From Bog-756 sp035531955 (GTDB taxonomy: Bacteria; Actinomycetota; Acidimicrobiia; Acidimicrobiales; RAAP-2): a stretch of 42,285 nt of DNA. Where the stretch lies: positions 1 to 42,285 of the forward strand of contig DATKRZ010000093.1 of NCBI GenBank assembly GCA_035531955.1. The letters run 5' to 3'. The notes below the pieces were generated by a model that did no database searches, was not told the origin of the DNA, and worked only from the letters and a program-made list of their open reading frames with translations. This document shows positions 26,261 through 35,430 of the stretch, in pieces (positions within the stretch are counted from its first letter, which is position 1; each line of letters begins with the position of its first letter). The translations under genes were made by a program, and so were the position numbers.

Positions 26261-26266
26261 AGGATA
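26261..26266 (-). promoter_or_regulatory. -10 box of the crotonase transcript
   Basis: TATCCT on the minus strand, 6 nt before the ATG at 26254. Confidence 0.45.
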
Positions 26267-26381
26267 CCGGCGGCCGGTGTCGGCGGCGGGACCGGGCTCT
26301 CCGAACGGGTGCCGGCGGCCTCGGTAGACTCCGGCGATCCGCCGCGGGTACCGGCGGCCGATCTGGACGAAGGGAATGTGC

Positions 26382-26909
26382 ATGGAGACGCATGCGTCGG
26401 ATCTCGCCCTGTTGCTGCTGAGGGTGGTGACCGGGGCGATCTTCCTGGCCCACGGGTTCAACCATGTGTTCGGGGGCGGCAAGATCGCCGGCACCGGCCG
26501 GTGGTTCGAGAGCCTGGGCATGCGGCCGGGATGGCTCCACGCCTGGACGGCCAGCCTCACCGAGATTGGGGCGGGAACCCTGCTGGTGGCCGGCCTGCTG
26601 ACCCCGGTGGCGGCGGCCGGCGTCGTGGGGGTCATGCTCGTCGCCTGGATCACCAACCACCGCGGCAACGGCTTCTTCATCTTCCGGCCCGGCGAGGGCT
26701 GGGAGTACGTCATGACCCTGACCATGGTCGGGGTGGTGATCGCCATGCTGGGGCCGGGGCGATGGAGCGTCGACGACGCGGCCGGACTGCTCGGACTCAC
26801 CGGGTGGACGGGGCTGTGGATCGTGCTCGGCGCGGGGGTCGGGGGTGCGGCCCTGCTCCTGGTCGGGTTCTGGCGCCCGCCGGCCAAGGCCTCCGGCGTC
26901 GCTTCGTGA
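26382..26909 (+). CDS. DoxX family membrane protein
   Basis: 175 residues from ATG 26382, with gaaggga 6 nt upstream; another ATG at 26376 adds two residues. Four to five hydrophobic helices; the start LALLLLRVVTGAIFLAHGFNHVFGG and AGTLLVAGLLTPVAAAGVV fit the DoxX/DoxD-like family. Related proteins form part of quinone-linked or membrane redox complexes, but the function of this one is open. A TAGACT box at about 26325 may be its promoter. It converges with the LLM oxidoreductase, 38 bp apart. Confidence 0.85.
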   Translation: METHASDLALLLLRVVTGAIFLAHGFNHVFGGGKIAGTGRWFESLGMRPGWLHAWTASLTEIGAGTLLVAGLLTPVAAAGVVGVMLVAWITNHRGNGFFIFRPGEGWEYVMTLTMVGVVIAMLGPGRWSVDDAAGLLGLTGWTGLWIVLGAGVGGAALLLVGFWRPPAKASGVAS

Positions 26910-26947
26910 GCGGTCGGTAGCTGCGGTCGACGGCCGCGGCGCCAGGC

Positions 26948-27892
26948 TCAGCGGAACTCGGGCAGCACGTCCCGGGCGAAGAGCTCGAGGGTCCTCGGGT
27001 CGGCGCGGTCGTGGGTGAGGAAGATGAACAGCGAGATCCCCTTCTCAACCAGCTGCCCGATCCGGTCGCACACCATGGCCGGTGTGCCGACGTAGCCACC
27101 GGCGTCCACACCCCAGCGCTCGCCGCCGTAACGGCGTTCGGCAGTAGCCTGGGCGGCGCGGAGCGACGGATCGTCGGGGGCCAGCACCAGCACCGCCTGG
27201 AGGGACCGGCGGATGGTCGCCGGGTCACGGCCGATGGCCGCGCACTCCGACTCCAGCGTGCGCCAACCCGCCTCCCAGTCCGACAGCCCGTAGGTGGGGA
27301 TGTTCCAGACGTCGGCGTACCGGGCCACCAGCGGCAGTGTCCGGCGTGGTCCCACCCCGCCGATGTGGATCGGCGGATGCGGGGCCTGGACCGGAGCAGG
27401 CAGATTGGGCAGGTCGGCGATCTGGTAGTGCCGGCCGGCGAAGGTCGCCTTCCCCCCGGCGAACATCCGGGTCAGTATCTCCAATGACTCGGCCAGCCGG
27501 TCGGACCGTTCGGGGAAGCCGCCCCAGGGCAGCCCGGACTGGTGGTGTTCGGTCCCGACCGAGCCGCTGCCGATCCCCAGTTCGAGCCGTCCGCCCGACA
27601 GCACGTCCAGGGTCGCCGCCATCTTGGCCAGCAGTGACGGATGGCGGAAGTTGTTGCAGAGGACGAGGTGACCGACGCGGAGCCGCTCGGTCTGGGCCAG
27701 GAGATACGTGGCGAGCGTCCACCCCTCGAGCGACGGCAGATCGGGTTGGCCCGGCGAGTAGAGATGGTCGTAGAGCCAGAGCGAATCGAAACCCGCCTGC
27801 TCGGCGGCCCGGGCCCGCTCGATCACCTGGGGATAGGTGAGGGAGACCTGGGGGACGTAGACCCCGAACTCGACGGTACGGCCCGCGGTCAC
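26948..27892 (-). CDS. LLM-class flavin/F420-dependent oxidoreductase
   Basis: 314 residues from a GTG overlapping the stop of the synthetase gene (GTGA). Luciferase-like TIM barrel: FGVYVPQVSLTYPQVIERAR, WLYDHLYSP, LATLDVLSGGRLELGIGSG, PHPPIHIGGVGPRRTLPLVA and WNIPTYG. Actinobacterial members commonly use F420 or FMN; the cofactor cannot be told here. It is the last gene of a three-gene minus-strand operon (small protein, acyl-CoA synthetase, oxidoreductase), so the substrate is probably a CoA-activated or related acid. Confidence 0.9.
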   Translation of the reverse strand: MTAGRTVEFGVYVPQVSLTYPQVIERARAAEQAGFDSLWLYDHLYSPGQPDLPSLEGWTLATYLLAQTERLRVGHLVLCNNFRHPSLLAKMAATLDVLSGGRLELGIGSGSVGTEHHQSGLPWGGFPERSDRLAESLEILTRMFAGGKATFAGRHYQIADLPNLPAPVQAPHPPIHIGGVGPRRTLPLVARYADVWNIPTYGLSDWEAGWRTLESECAAIGRDPATIRRSLQAVLVLAPDDPSLRAAQATAERRYGGERWGVDAGGYVGTPAMVCDRIGQLVEKGISLFIFLTHDRADPRTLELFARDVLPEFR

Positions 27893-29379
27893 GGTCGGTC
27901 GTCGGTGAGCTGGGCCACCACCTGACGCCTCAGGAGCTTCCCGGTATCGGTCCGGGGCAGCTCGGGCCAGAATTCGATGGTCTCGGGGGTCTTGGACGAC
28001 CGGAGCCGGTCGCGGACCACGCCCTTCAGCTCCTCGGCGCTCATCGATCGGCCCTCCCCGGCCACCACCGCGGCGACGAGCCGCTGTCCCCACTCGTCAT
28101 CGGGCAGGCCGACCACCGCCGCGTCCACGATGCCCTCACACGAGAGGAGCACGTCCTCGATCTCGGCGGGGGCGATGTTCTCACCGCCGCGGATGATCGT
28201 GTCGTCGGCGCGGCCCTCGATGAAGAGGTATCCGGCCTCGTCGATCCTTCCCCGGTCGCGGCTGGAGAACCAGCCCTCGGCGTCGAGGAGCGTTCCCCCG
28301 GCGTACTCGCCGGAGATCTGCTCACCCCGGAGGTGGAGGAGCCCGGACTGTCCCCCGGGAACCGGGGTACCGTCATCGTTGCGGACCTCCGCCTCGATGC
28401 CCGGGAGCAGCCGCCCGACCGACCCCAGCCGGGCGCGTTCGGCCGGATCCTCCGAGTCGAAGGCGGCCCGGTGCTCGTCCGGCCCGAGGAGGGCGATCGT
28501 GGAGCTGGTCTCGGTGAGGCCGTAGGCATTGACGAATCCCGTGGTGCGGAACAGCTCCATGGCCCGTCGCAGCACGGGGGTCGGCATCCGCGCCCCGCCG
28601 TAGGAGAGGGACCTGAGGCTCGGTGTCCGGGAGTCGTCCGCCCCCTGGAGGTGGTCGACCACCCGGGCCAACATGGTGGGGATGACCATCGCCTGGGTGA
28701 CGGACTGGCGGCGCACGGTGTCCAGCCACGCTTCGGGATCGAACCGGTGGAGGTAGATGATCCGACGGCCGGCGTAGAGGTTGCTCAGCAGGTTGGCGAC
28801 CCCGGCGATGTGGTAGGGCGGGACCGACACCAGCGAGACCTCGTCCTCGTCGGCGCTGGCGAACTCGACGGTTCCGAGGAGATACGACATGAGGTGGCGG
28901 TGTCGCAGGACCGCCGCCTTGGGTGCGGCGGTCGTCCCGCTGGTGTAGAGGAGCACGCAGGGCAGGTCTGCGTCCTGGGCCGGCGGGGGATCGGCGCCGA
29001 CCCCGGCCAGCGAGTCGAGGAATGGCTGGAGCGGAGACGAGCGCGACCCCTCTGTGCCGATGGGCAGGTCGTCGGCGTGGACGATGAAGGCCCCAGGATG
29101 CGCTTCGATGCGGGCGGCCAGCTGCTCGGTCCCGAGGCGGTAGCTGAGGGGGATGAACGGCACGCCGGCGCCGGCGGCGCCGAACAGTGCCACCGGGAAG
29201 GCCGCATGGTTGCTCCCCACGTAGACGACCGCGGGTACGTCCAGCTCGGTGAAGCGGGCGGAGGCCCCCCACGAGCGTTCCGCCAGGTCGGTGTAGCCGA
29301 TGCTGGTTCCGCCTGCGGTGAGGGCGGTCCGGCCGGCGTAGCCGGAGTGGACCATGTCGAGGATGAGACCGAGGTGCAC
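27889..29379 (-). CDS. Acyl-CoA synthetase (AMP-binding family), second copy
   Basis: 496 residues from a GTG at 29379, 9 bp after the stop of the small gene upstream. Motifs: phosphate loop LLYTSGTTAAPKAAV, PYHIAGVANLL, YGLTETSSTIAL, SSRDRGRIDEAGYLFIEGR, DDTIIRGGENIAPAEIE, and the catalytic Lys in RTDTGKLLRR. Clearly different in sequence from the synthetase at 17149, so likely a different acid. Overlaps the oxidoreductase start. Confidence 0.92.
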   Translation of the reverse strand: MHLGLILDMVHSGYAGRTALTAGGTSIGYTDLAERSWGASARFTELDVPAVVYVGSNHAAFPVALFGAAGAGVPFIPLSYRLGTEQLAARIEAHPGAFIVHADDLPIGTEGSRSSPLQPFLDSLAGVGADPPPAQDADLPCVLLYTSGTTAAPKAAVLRHRHLMSYLLGTVEFASADEDEVSLVSVPPYHIAGVANLLSNLYAGRRIIYLHRFDPEAWLDTVRRQSVTQAMVIPTMLARVVDHLQGADDSRTPSLRSLSYGGARMPTPVLRRAMELFRTTGFVNAYGLTETSSTIALLGPDEHRAAFDSEDPAERARLGSVGRLLPGIEAEVRNDDGTPVPGGQSGLLHLRGEQISGEYAGGTLLDAEGWFSSRDRGRIDEAGYLFIEGRADDTIIRGGENIAPAEIEDVLLSCEGIVDAAVVGLPDDEWGQRLVAAVVAGEGRSMSAEELKGVVRDRLRSSKTPETIEFWPELPRTDTGKLLRRQVVAQLTDDRP

Positions 29380-29388
29380 CGGCGTGGA

Positions 29389-29694
29389 TCAGTCCGAGGA
29401 CGGAAGGGGCTTCGCGCTCTTCAGCTGGAGCTTGTGGCCGTCGACGGCCAGGTCCCCTTCGCCGGGCTTGGTGCACAGCAGCTCGAGCGTGTCCGATTCG
29501 TCCACGTACCGCTTACCGAGGAGGACCGAGCCCTCGTGTCCCGACTGGACCGCCGCCTTCGCAGGGACTTCGTTGCTGTCAAGGACGGGAAGGCCGCCAC
29601 AGGTGAGGGCGACGTCACCGCCGGCGGCCCGGATGACCACGAACTCCGCGTCGCCCACCGCACTCCGCAGTCGAGCCCCGGCCTTCAATTCCAT
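29389..29694 (-). CDS. Small conserved protein next to acyl-CoA synthetase
   Basis: 101 residues, MELKAGARLRSAV to KPLPSSD. A GGAGG-type site lies about 12 nt before the ATG at 29694. It appears to be mostly beta strands, with one Cys in ALTCGG and one in LELLCTKPG; GSVLLGKRYVDE is probably its most conserved stretch. Similar short proteins lie beside acyl-CoA synthetases in mycobacteria (from memory); the function is unknown. It opens the three-gene operon, divergent from the CoA-transferase-like gene at 29833. Confidence 0.75.
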   Translation of the reverse strand: MELKAGARLRSAVGDAEFVVIRAAGGDVALTCGGLPVLDSNEVPAKAAVQSGHEGSVLLGKRYVDESDTLELLCTKPGEGDLAVDGHKLQLKSAKPLPSSD

Positions 29695-29820
29695 GGAGCG
29701 GTCCCTTCCTCCGAGCACGTCTCACGTCCGGTCCGATCGGAGGCAAGCGGACGCCACCGTACCTTGATTCTGCGGCGGCGCGCACCTGTGTCACGACCCG
29801 GCTCACCGACGGCCTCCCGG

Positions 29821-29826
29821 TAGTCT
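29821..29826 (+). promoter_or_regulatory. -10 box of the CoA-transferase-like gene (leaderless)
   Basis: TAGTCT is 6 nt before the GTG at 29833; no ribosome binding site. Confidence 0.55.
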
Positions 29827-29832
29827 CTCACC

Positions 29833-31200
29833 GTGCCGGTCGGCCGAGACCTCCAACACGGCCAGCCCCAGGTCGAGCGCGCCGTGAGCGAGCTGGTGGC
29901 CGGGCTCGACCGTTACGGTGTGGCGGTTGACCCCGGCGCCCTCGACGCCGTGGTCGTGACGGAGACCCCGTCCTGTCCGGTGCTCGGGTGGGCGGCGTCG
30001 GGAGCCATGTCGTTGACCGGGTGGCCCGGTGAGGCGCCGCAGTGGCCCGGCGGTGATGTCATCGGCCGGCTCACGGGCACCGCGCGCCTGCTGGCGGGCA
30101 TCGCCCGGGGGCTCGGGACGGATCTGCCGGTGGACGTCGGCGCCCTGTTGACCGAGCGGGCCGCGGCCAGAGGGGGGACCCGCCGGGGCGACCGCTCCAT
30201 GGGCGGCCGGTGCGGCCTGCTGCGCACCGGGGACTCCTGGCTGGCCCTCAATCTGGCCCGGGACAGCGACCTCGAGCTTCTCCCCGCACTGACCGGAGGG
30301 GCGGTGTCCGGCCGGTCCGCCCCCGATGTCCCCGCCGGTCTGTGGGCCGAGCTCGGGGAGTACACCCGGCGCCGGAGGGGTGCCGAGCTGACGGCCGCAG
30401 CGCAGCTCCTCGGCCTTCCCGCCGCACCCCTCGGGCCAGCTCCGACCACACCCCGACTGCCTTGGTCGATCCGGTCCCTCGGGGACCCGGCCCCGGCGAC
30501 GGGCCGGAATCCGGTGGTCGTGGACTTCTCGGCGATGTGGGCCGGGCCCCTCTGCGCCCATCTCCTCGGGCGGTGCGGCCTCCAGGTCGTGAAGGTGGAG
30601 GACGTCCGTCGCCCCGACGGCGCCCGTCGGGGGGACCCGTGGCTGTTCGATCGGCTGCACCGCCACCATGACCAGGTGGCGCTCGACTTCGGGAGCCCCG
30701 CCGACCGCCGGGCCCTTCGATCGCTGGTGGCCTCGGCCGACGTTGTCATCGAGAGCTCCCGACCCCGGGCGCTGGCCGGCCTCGGCTTCGACCCCGGGGA
30801 GTTCCTCGGGGCCCGCCCCGGCCGCACCTGGGTGTCGATCACCGGCTACGGGCGCAGCGGGCCCCGGTCGAATTGGGTCGCCTTCGGCGACGACGCCGCG
30901 GTCGCCGGCGGTCTGGTGGGCCGGAGCTCGGCGCGCCCGCCCGTGTTCTGCGCCGACGCCATCGCCGATCCAGTGACCGGGCTGGCGGCGGCGACCGGAG
31001 CCCTGGCATCGTTGGCCCACGGTGGCGGCCACCTGGTCGACTGTTCGATGGAGGCCTCCTGCGCCTTCGCCGTAGGGGACTCTGCATGTGCGGGCGACCA
31101 CCGGGTCGAGCAGTGCGGGTCCTCCTGGACGGCCTACCACGACGGCCAGCACCAAGTCGTGGCCGGACCGGGTCGATCATCCTGGGAGGTGCCGGGGTAG
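29833..31200 (+). CDS. Divergent family III CoA-transferase-like protein
   Basis: 455 residues from GTG 29833. The C-terminal half (about 220-400) is CaiB/BaiF-like: PVVVDFSAMWAGPLCAHLLGR, LQVVKVEDVRRPDGARRG, HHDQVALDFGSPADR, ADVVIESSRPRALAGLGFD, WVSITGYGRSGP, ADPVTGLAAATGALASL and LVDCSMEAS. The N-terminal 200 residues are not standard for the family; GGRCGLLRTGDSWLALNLAR belongs to the same two-part architecture seen in some actinobacterial proteins. The second CoA-transferase lobe is short (ends at SSWEVPG). Activity is uncertain; it may be a truncated or pseudo-enzyme. Confidence 0.7.
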   Translation: MPVGRDLQHGQPQVERAVSELVAGLDRYGVAVDPGALDAVVVTETPSCPVLGWAASGAMSLTGWPGEAPQWPGGDVIGRLTGTARLLAGIARGLGTDLPVDVGALLTERAAARGGTRRGDRSMGGRCGLLRTGDSWLALNLARDSDLELLPALTGGAVSGRSAPDVPAGLWAELGEYTRRRRGAELTAAAQLLGLPAAPLGPAPTTPRLPWSIRSLGDPAPATGRNPVVVDFSAMWAGPLCAHLLGRCGLQVVKVEDVRRPDGARRGDPWLFDRLHRHHDQVALDFGSPADRRALRSLVASADVVIESSRPRALAGLGFDPGEFLGARPGRTWVSITGYGRSGPRSNWVAFGDDAAVAGGLVGRSSARPPVFCADAIADPVTGLAAATGALASLAHGGGHLVDCSMEASCAFAVGDSACAGDHRVEQCGSSWTAYHDGQHQVVAGPGRSSWEVPG

Positions 31201-31203
31201 CAT
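31198..31203 (+). promoter_or_regulatory. Possible -10 box for the aldehyde dehydrogenase
   Basis: TAGCAT at the end of the previous gene would give a leader of about 60 nt containing the ggggaga ribosome binding site. Confidence 0.35.
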
Positions 31204-31269
31204 GCTGAAAATCAGGGTTTCGACGGCTGCAGGCACGGTCCATGCCGCCCACGACCGGGGAGACGAGAC

Positions 31270-32766
31270 ATGACGACATCGACGGACGGCACCGCCACCC
31301 TGGCCGGCGAGCACCGGATGCTCATCGACGGCAAGCTGGTGGAGGCCAGGTCGGGGAAGCAGTTCGACAACGTCAACCCGGCCACGGAGGAGACGCTCGG
31401 CCAGGTGGCCGACGCCGGGCACGAGGACGTGGACGAGGCCATCGGCGCGGCCCGGAGGGCGTTCGACGAGTCGGACTGGGCCACGGACAAGCAATTGCGC
31501 CAGCGGTGCATCCTCCAGCTCCAGGCGGCCCTGGAGGAGGAACAGGAGCTGTTGCGGGCCGAACTGGTGGCCGAGGTGGGGTCTCCGGTGCTGCTGACCT
31601 ACGGCCCCCAACTCGACGCCCCGCTCGCCGAGGGCCTCCGGTGGCCGGCGGCCTTCATCGACCAGTTCCAGTGGGAGCGCGACATCCCCGAGGGGACCGC
31701 CTTCGGCACCCGGAGCTGGCGCAAAGTGGCCAAGGAGCCGGTGGGGGTGGTGGCCGCCGTCGTCCCTTGGAACTTCCCCTTCGAGGTCACCGTCAACAAG
31801 CTGGGACCCTCGCTCTCCGCTGGGAACACCGTCATCTTGAAGGCTGCCCCGAACACCCCGTGGAACGCCACCCGGATCGGGCGGCTGGTGGCCGAGCGGA
31901 CCGACTTCCCGCCCGGCGTGCTCCAGGTGGTGACCACGTCGGACAACACGGTGGCCGAGGACCTGGTCACCGACCCCCGGGTCGACCTGGTCTCCTTCAC
32001 CGGCTCGACGGCCGTCGGCCGTCGGATCATGGAGAAGGGCGCGCCCACCCTGAAGCGCCTCTTCCTCGAGTTGGGCGGCAAGTCGGCGGACATCGTGCTC
32101 GAGGACGCCGACTTCGAGGCCAAGCTGTCCACGGCCTGGACGGTCTGCGTCCACGGGGGCCAGGGCTGCGTCATGCTCACCCGTATGCTGCTGCCCCGAT
32201 CCCGCTACGACGAGGGGATGGCACTCATCGAGGCCGGGTTCCGGACCGTCCCCTACGGTGACCCGAACGACCCGGGCAACCTCCAGGGCCCTCAGATCAG
32301 CGCCCTCCAGCGCGAGCGGGTCCTCGGCTACATCGACAAGGGCGTCGAGGAAGGAGCCCGGTTGGTGGTCGGCGGCGGCCGTCCCCCCCAGTTCGACAAG
32401 GGGTACTACGTCGAGCCCACCCTCTTCGCCGACGTGGACAACTCCATGACCATCGCCCAACAGGAGATCTTCGGCCCGGTGCTGGTCGTCGTGCCCTTCG
32501 ACGACGACGACGACGCGGTGCGGCTGGCCAACGACAACCAGTACGGACTGGGTGTCGGGGTGACCTCCGGCTCCGAGGAGCGGGCCCTCGCCGTGGCCCG
32601 CAGGGTGAGGGCGGGGACCGTCTCGGTCAACGGCGGCGTCTGGTATGGCGCCGACGCTCCCTTCGGCGGGTACAAGGCCAGCGGCATCGGAAGGCAGAAC
32701 GGGCCCGAGGGCTTCGAGCAGTACACCGAGACGAAGACTTACGCGGGCGGCCTGCCCCCGGCCTAG
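31270..32766 (+). CDS. NAD(P)-dependent aldehyde dehydrogenase
   Basis: 498 residues; ggggaga lies 6 nt before the ATG at 31270. Oxidises an aldehyde to the acid. Motifs: VVPWNFPFEVTVNKLGPSL, FTGSTAVGRRIM (cofactor), LELGGKSADIVLEDAD (general-base Glu), GGQGCVMLTR with the nucleophile Cys, QQEIFGPVLVVVPFDD, and SVNGGVWYGADAPFGGYKASG. Length and order are those of the class. It belongs with the catabolic block and is followed 60 bp later by a cupin on the same strand. Confidence 0.94.
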   Translation: MTTSTDGTATLAGEHRMLIDGKLVEARSGKQFDNVNPATEETLGQVADAGHEDVDEAIGAARRAFDESDWATDKQLRQRCILQLQAALEEEQELLRAELVAEVGSPVLLTYGPQLDAPLAEGLRWPAAFIDQFQWERDIPEGTAFGTRSWRKVAKEPVGVVAAVVPWNFPFEVTVNKLGPSLSAGNTVILKAAPNTPWNATRIGRLVAERTDFPPGVLQVVTTSDNTVAEDLVTDPRVDLVSFTGSTAVGRRIMEKGAPTLKRLFLELGGKSADIVLEDADFEAKLSTAWTVCVHGGQGCVMLTRMLLPRSRYDEGMALIEAGFRTVPYGDPNDPGNLQGPQISALQRERVLGYIDKGVEEGARLVVGGGRPPQFDKGYYVEPTLFADVDNSMTIAQQEIFGPVLVVVPFDDDDDAVRLANDNQYGLGVGVTSGSEERALAVARRVRAGTVSVNGGVWYGADAPFGGYKASGIGRQNGPEGFEQYTETKTYAGGLPPA

Positions 32767-32826
32767 CGACCGGGCCGGCACCGCCGCGCTGTGCGGAACG
32801 AATGACCGATCGACGGAGGAGGGCCC

Positions 32827-33207
32827 ATGGACGTCAGGTCGATGGAGGGTGTGAGCCCGGTCATCGAGCACAACGGCACCACCCCGGTGTGGTGGCTGGT
32901 CCCGCCGCGGGAGATGCAGGAGGCAACCGAGGGCGGATTCCTGGAGTTGGTGAGCGAGTGGATCGTCGAGGGAGGCGGCATGGTCGATCCGCACTCGCAC
33001 CCGACCCACGAGTTCTATTACATCATCGCCGGCCGGGGGATCATGAAGATCGGTGACGAGGAGCGGGAGGTCGGTCAGGGCGACCTGGTCTACACCCCTC
33101 CGGACACCACTCACAGCATCTGGCCCGCCACGCAGAACGCGCCGCTGCACGGGCTCGCCTTCGCCATCGGGGTCAAGGGCACCGGCCCGGTGGACTACAC
33201 GACCTGA
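32827..33207 (+). CDS. Cupin-domain protein
   Basis: 126 residues; a ggaggaggg ribosome binding site precedes the ATG. Single cupin barrel: first motif HSHPTHEFYYIIAGRGIMKIGDE (two or three His and a Glu as metal ligands), second motif GDLVYTPPDTTHSI. Metal-dependent enzymes and plain sensors share this fold, so the activity is open. It ends the GC-rich part of the window. Confidence 0.85.
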   Translation: MDVRSMEGVSPVIEHNGTTPVWWLVPPREMQEATEGGFLELVSEWIVEGGGMVDPHSHPTHEFYYIIAGRGIMKIGDEEREVGQGDLVYTPPDTTHSIWPATQNAPLHGLAFAIGVKGTGPVDYTT

Positions 33208-33513
33208 GCCCGAGAATGTCGGTGGCCCGGCACCGGGGCCGGCGAGGTCGGTCCCTATCGGCCGTGTCAGGCAACGTGTGAGTTGTTGGTGGCATGACTC
33301 CGGGCCGGTCGGGGACACCAGTTCCAACGGAACCACTGGTGGCTACAGTAGGAATGATCACGGTCGAGCCTGAAAGGGTTTGAGGTGCTCGAACTGCTCG
33401 GGATGACTATGGCCATCTCAACGACGCCGAGGCTAGGGTCGATTTGTCGTCCCGAGTGCCGCCGTTGATGGCGATCCGACGGCAAGCTCGTTCTCGCTCT
33501 CCGGGCGGAACTA
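33208..33513. other. Intergenic transition region, no gene supported
   Basis: A GC hairpin (ggccc, 7-nt loop, gggcc) at 33224-33240 lies 16 bp after the cupin stop and may act as a terminator, although no T tract follows. An inverted repeat GTTCC-aac-GGAAC lies at about 33322-33334. After that, base composition changes to less GC-rich DNA. Confidence 0.35.
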
Positions 33514-33756
33514 TTGAGCTATTCCGAAGCTGAAGTTGCAGCGGCGACCGCCATAAATAGGTACAGAGGCAACGAAAACGGCGAAGTTGGTGCCGCTTTC
33601 GTCGTGGTGGGTCTCAGTGCCGACAGAGCCGACAAGGAAGCGCGGATCCGCGACGACATGATTCGGGTGGCACACCTTGCTGGAGCATCAATTCGGCAAC
33701 TCTCTGAGATCTCTGGGCTCGGTCGAAAGGCCGTGACGGAACTCGTTTCCGCTTAA
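33514..33756 (+). CDS. Small helix-turn-helix protein (uncertain start)
   Basis: 80 residues from a TTG; the frame is open from 33469 but has no ATG or GTG. The C-terminal 35 residues, DDMIRVAHLAGASIRQLSEISGLGRKAVTELVSA, look like a helix-turn-helix of the Hin/MarR-like type (ASIRQLSEISGLGRKAV). The N-terminal part SEAEVAAATAINRYRG is helical, and ADRADKEARIRDDM could be a linker. It may be a DNA-binding regulator or a remnant of one. There is no clear ribosome binding site. Confidence 0.45.
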   Translation: MSYSEAEVAAATAINRYRGNENGEVGAAFVVVGLSADRADKEARIRDDMIRVAHLAGASIRQLSEISGLGRKAVTELVSA

Positions 33757-34104
33757 CGCTTGCCGGACTGAATTCGTCCCCCAACCCGGAATATCCGCGT
33801 GATGGTGCCTATACCGATACGCCGTGTTCGCCGGCGGACGGATATCGACCTCGAGCCGGCGATGTGGAACAGCCCGGGGCCTTCCGGTGCCGTAGCGGGA
33901 TCGTCAGCCAAGTGGCCCCAGTGCGTGGCAATTATTGGGAGCACGCGAGCGAGAGCGAGTGAAATGCCGCGACGATTGTTTCTGGCATCAAATATCTTGA
34001 GGGCTGGGATTTGAGCGGCGACGGCGAGTGTGACGCCCGTTTGATGGTTCAGCTCAATAGCGGGGACCATGGTGCTATTTCGACTGTCCCGCAATTGGGT
34101 TCCC
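33757..34104. other. Region without a supported gene
   Basis: Both strands have short open frames (for example 113 codons on the minus strand), but none shows a ribosome binding site, family motif or normal composition. I see no repeat or RNA gene. Confidence 0.4.
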
Positions 34105-35310
34105 CTATCTGCAGTTGTGGCTGAACACGTGAATGGTCACCGGCGTCGAAGCGTGAAGGGCGCAACCCGTGCCGGTGGTGATGGTGATGGCCGATCCCGC
34201 GGCACTGATCGACAGCCTGGTCTCGGACTGACGGAACGTCACGATCTTCGTCGGTGGGTTCGTGAACTGGTAGTTGAAGCCCCACAGCTGCCCTCTCGTG
34301 GCGACCGTCTGGTTGTCCCAGGACTTGGGGGTTGTGACCACCGGCTTGAAGAGGCCCCACTTGAGCATGGCCTTGATCTCGTTTAGGAAGTCGGGAATGT
34401 CGTGTCCGCCCGGGTGGACTTGGTAGGTGACGTCGATCCCCGCGGCAGCCAGGGCTGCGTAGTAGGTCTCGCTCATCGGGTAGATGATCCTCTCCTCTTC
34501 GATGGCGAATTGGCCGGGATCAGGGTCGGCCTTGCTCGGAATACCCGTACCGGTGCTCTCGAACACTCGCGTGTGCTCAAGGTTCACGGCAAGCGTGGTC
34601 GGGTTGTGACCGGTGGCATAGAAGCCGTCTGGGGGGCCATAGATGGGATCAGGATCGTTGTCGCCGTTCGACGCAGCGTTCGAGAAGACTGCCATCGCGG
34701 GTTGAACGACTGTGGCGTTCCACTGGGGATCCACGAAGCCCGAGAGCGAGGCCACCGACCCGAAGAAGTCGGGCAGACGCCCGCCCAGGTACATTGCGCC
34801 GAGTCCGCCCATCGATATGCCAATGAGGGCGTGATAGCGACGTTGCGGCAGGATCGGGTAGCGGGCCAGGATGGTTGGGATCACAGTCTCAAGCTCGTAG
34901 CTCTCCCACGAGGGGTGGCCGCGCCCACCGTCGTTCCACCAGTCCGTGTACCAGCCGTTGCCCCCTTCGGGCATAACCACGATCGCATTGAGTCGGTCGA
35001 ACGGCTTGGTCAGTCCATATTGGGCGTACGAGCCGTAGTTGAAGTCGAGCCCGTTAAGGAAGACGACCAGGGGATAGTGCTTGTGGGGGTTGTACCCGGG
35101 CGGCAAGAGCACATTCGCCCGAGGCGGACCGGGATAGCTCAGCCATTTCGAGGGGATCTCGTCAGCCGGAGCTGGGACCTCGATCGTGATCAACCGGACC
35201 TTCGATCGCGCCGGAATGCCCGCGGCAGCCCCGGCACGCACCCCCACGAGAGTCGTCGCGACAAGGGCCCCTGCCCACCCGATCACCAACCAATGTTTCC
35301 TACGCATCAT
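34105..35310 (-). CDS. Secreted esterase (antigen 85/esterase D-like alpha/beta hydrolase)
   Basis: 401 residues from ATG 35310 (or the next ATG, 35307); gaggagagaggaa stands just before. MMRRKHWLVIGWAGALVATTLVGVRAG, split by the twin ATG, is a signal peptide of about 30 residues. The alpha/beta hydrolase core has NVLLPPGYNPHKHYPLVVFLNG, GWYTDWWNDGGRGHPSWE, the nucleophile elbow GISMGGLGAMYLGG (Ser), a likely acid Asp in AAGIDVTYQ and the His in HPGGHDIPDFL. The last 90 residues form an extra beta-rich domain with two Cys (GTGCALH and SHNCR). It probably hydrolyses esters outside the cell or makes cell-wall lipids. Divergent from the MerR-PP2C gene. Confidence 0.85.
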   Translation of the reverse strand: MMRRKHWLVIGWAGALVATTLVGVRAGAAAGIPARSKVRLITIEVPAPADEIPSKWLSYPGPPRANVLLPPGYNPHKHYPLVVFLNGLDFNYGSYAQYGLTKPFDRLNAIVVMPEGGNGWYTDWWNDGGRGHPSWESYELETVIPTILARYPILPQRRYHALIGISMGGLGAMYLGGRLPDFFGSVASLSGFVDPQWNATVVQPAMAVFSNAASNGDNDPDPIYGPPDGFYATGHNPTTLAVNLEHTRVFESTGTGIPSKADPDPGQFAIEEERIIYPMSETYYAALAAAGIDVTYQVHPGGHDIPDFLNEIKAMLKWGLFKPVVTTPKSWDNQTVATRGQLWGFNYQFTNPPTKIVTFRQSETRLSISAAGSAITITTGTGCALHASTPVTIHVFSHNCR

Positions 35311-35430
35311 TTCCTCTCTCCTCTCAAGCACCCCTGCTAATCGATCTCTTGTTCTCTCTTCCTTCTTTTGAGGTCTCCTCGGTCTTCTCGACGTGGAGAT
35401 CTTCAACCACCTGTGAGCCATCATGCTCGA

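Noticed and set aside
31202..31273. 23-codon ORF overlapping the aldehyde dehydrogenase start as ATGA
   Set aside because: Its ATG lies inside the likely -10 box and the main gene has its own ribosome binding site, so no coupling is needed.
33322..33334. GTTCC-aac-GGAAC inverted repeat as an attachment site
   Set aside because: No integrase, no tRNA and no second copy was found in the window.
33753..34094. 113-codon minus-strand frame
   Set aside because: No ribosome binding site, no family resemblance, and composition unlike a protein gene.
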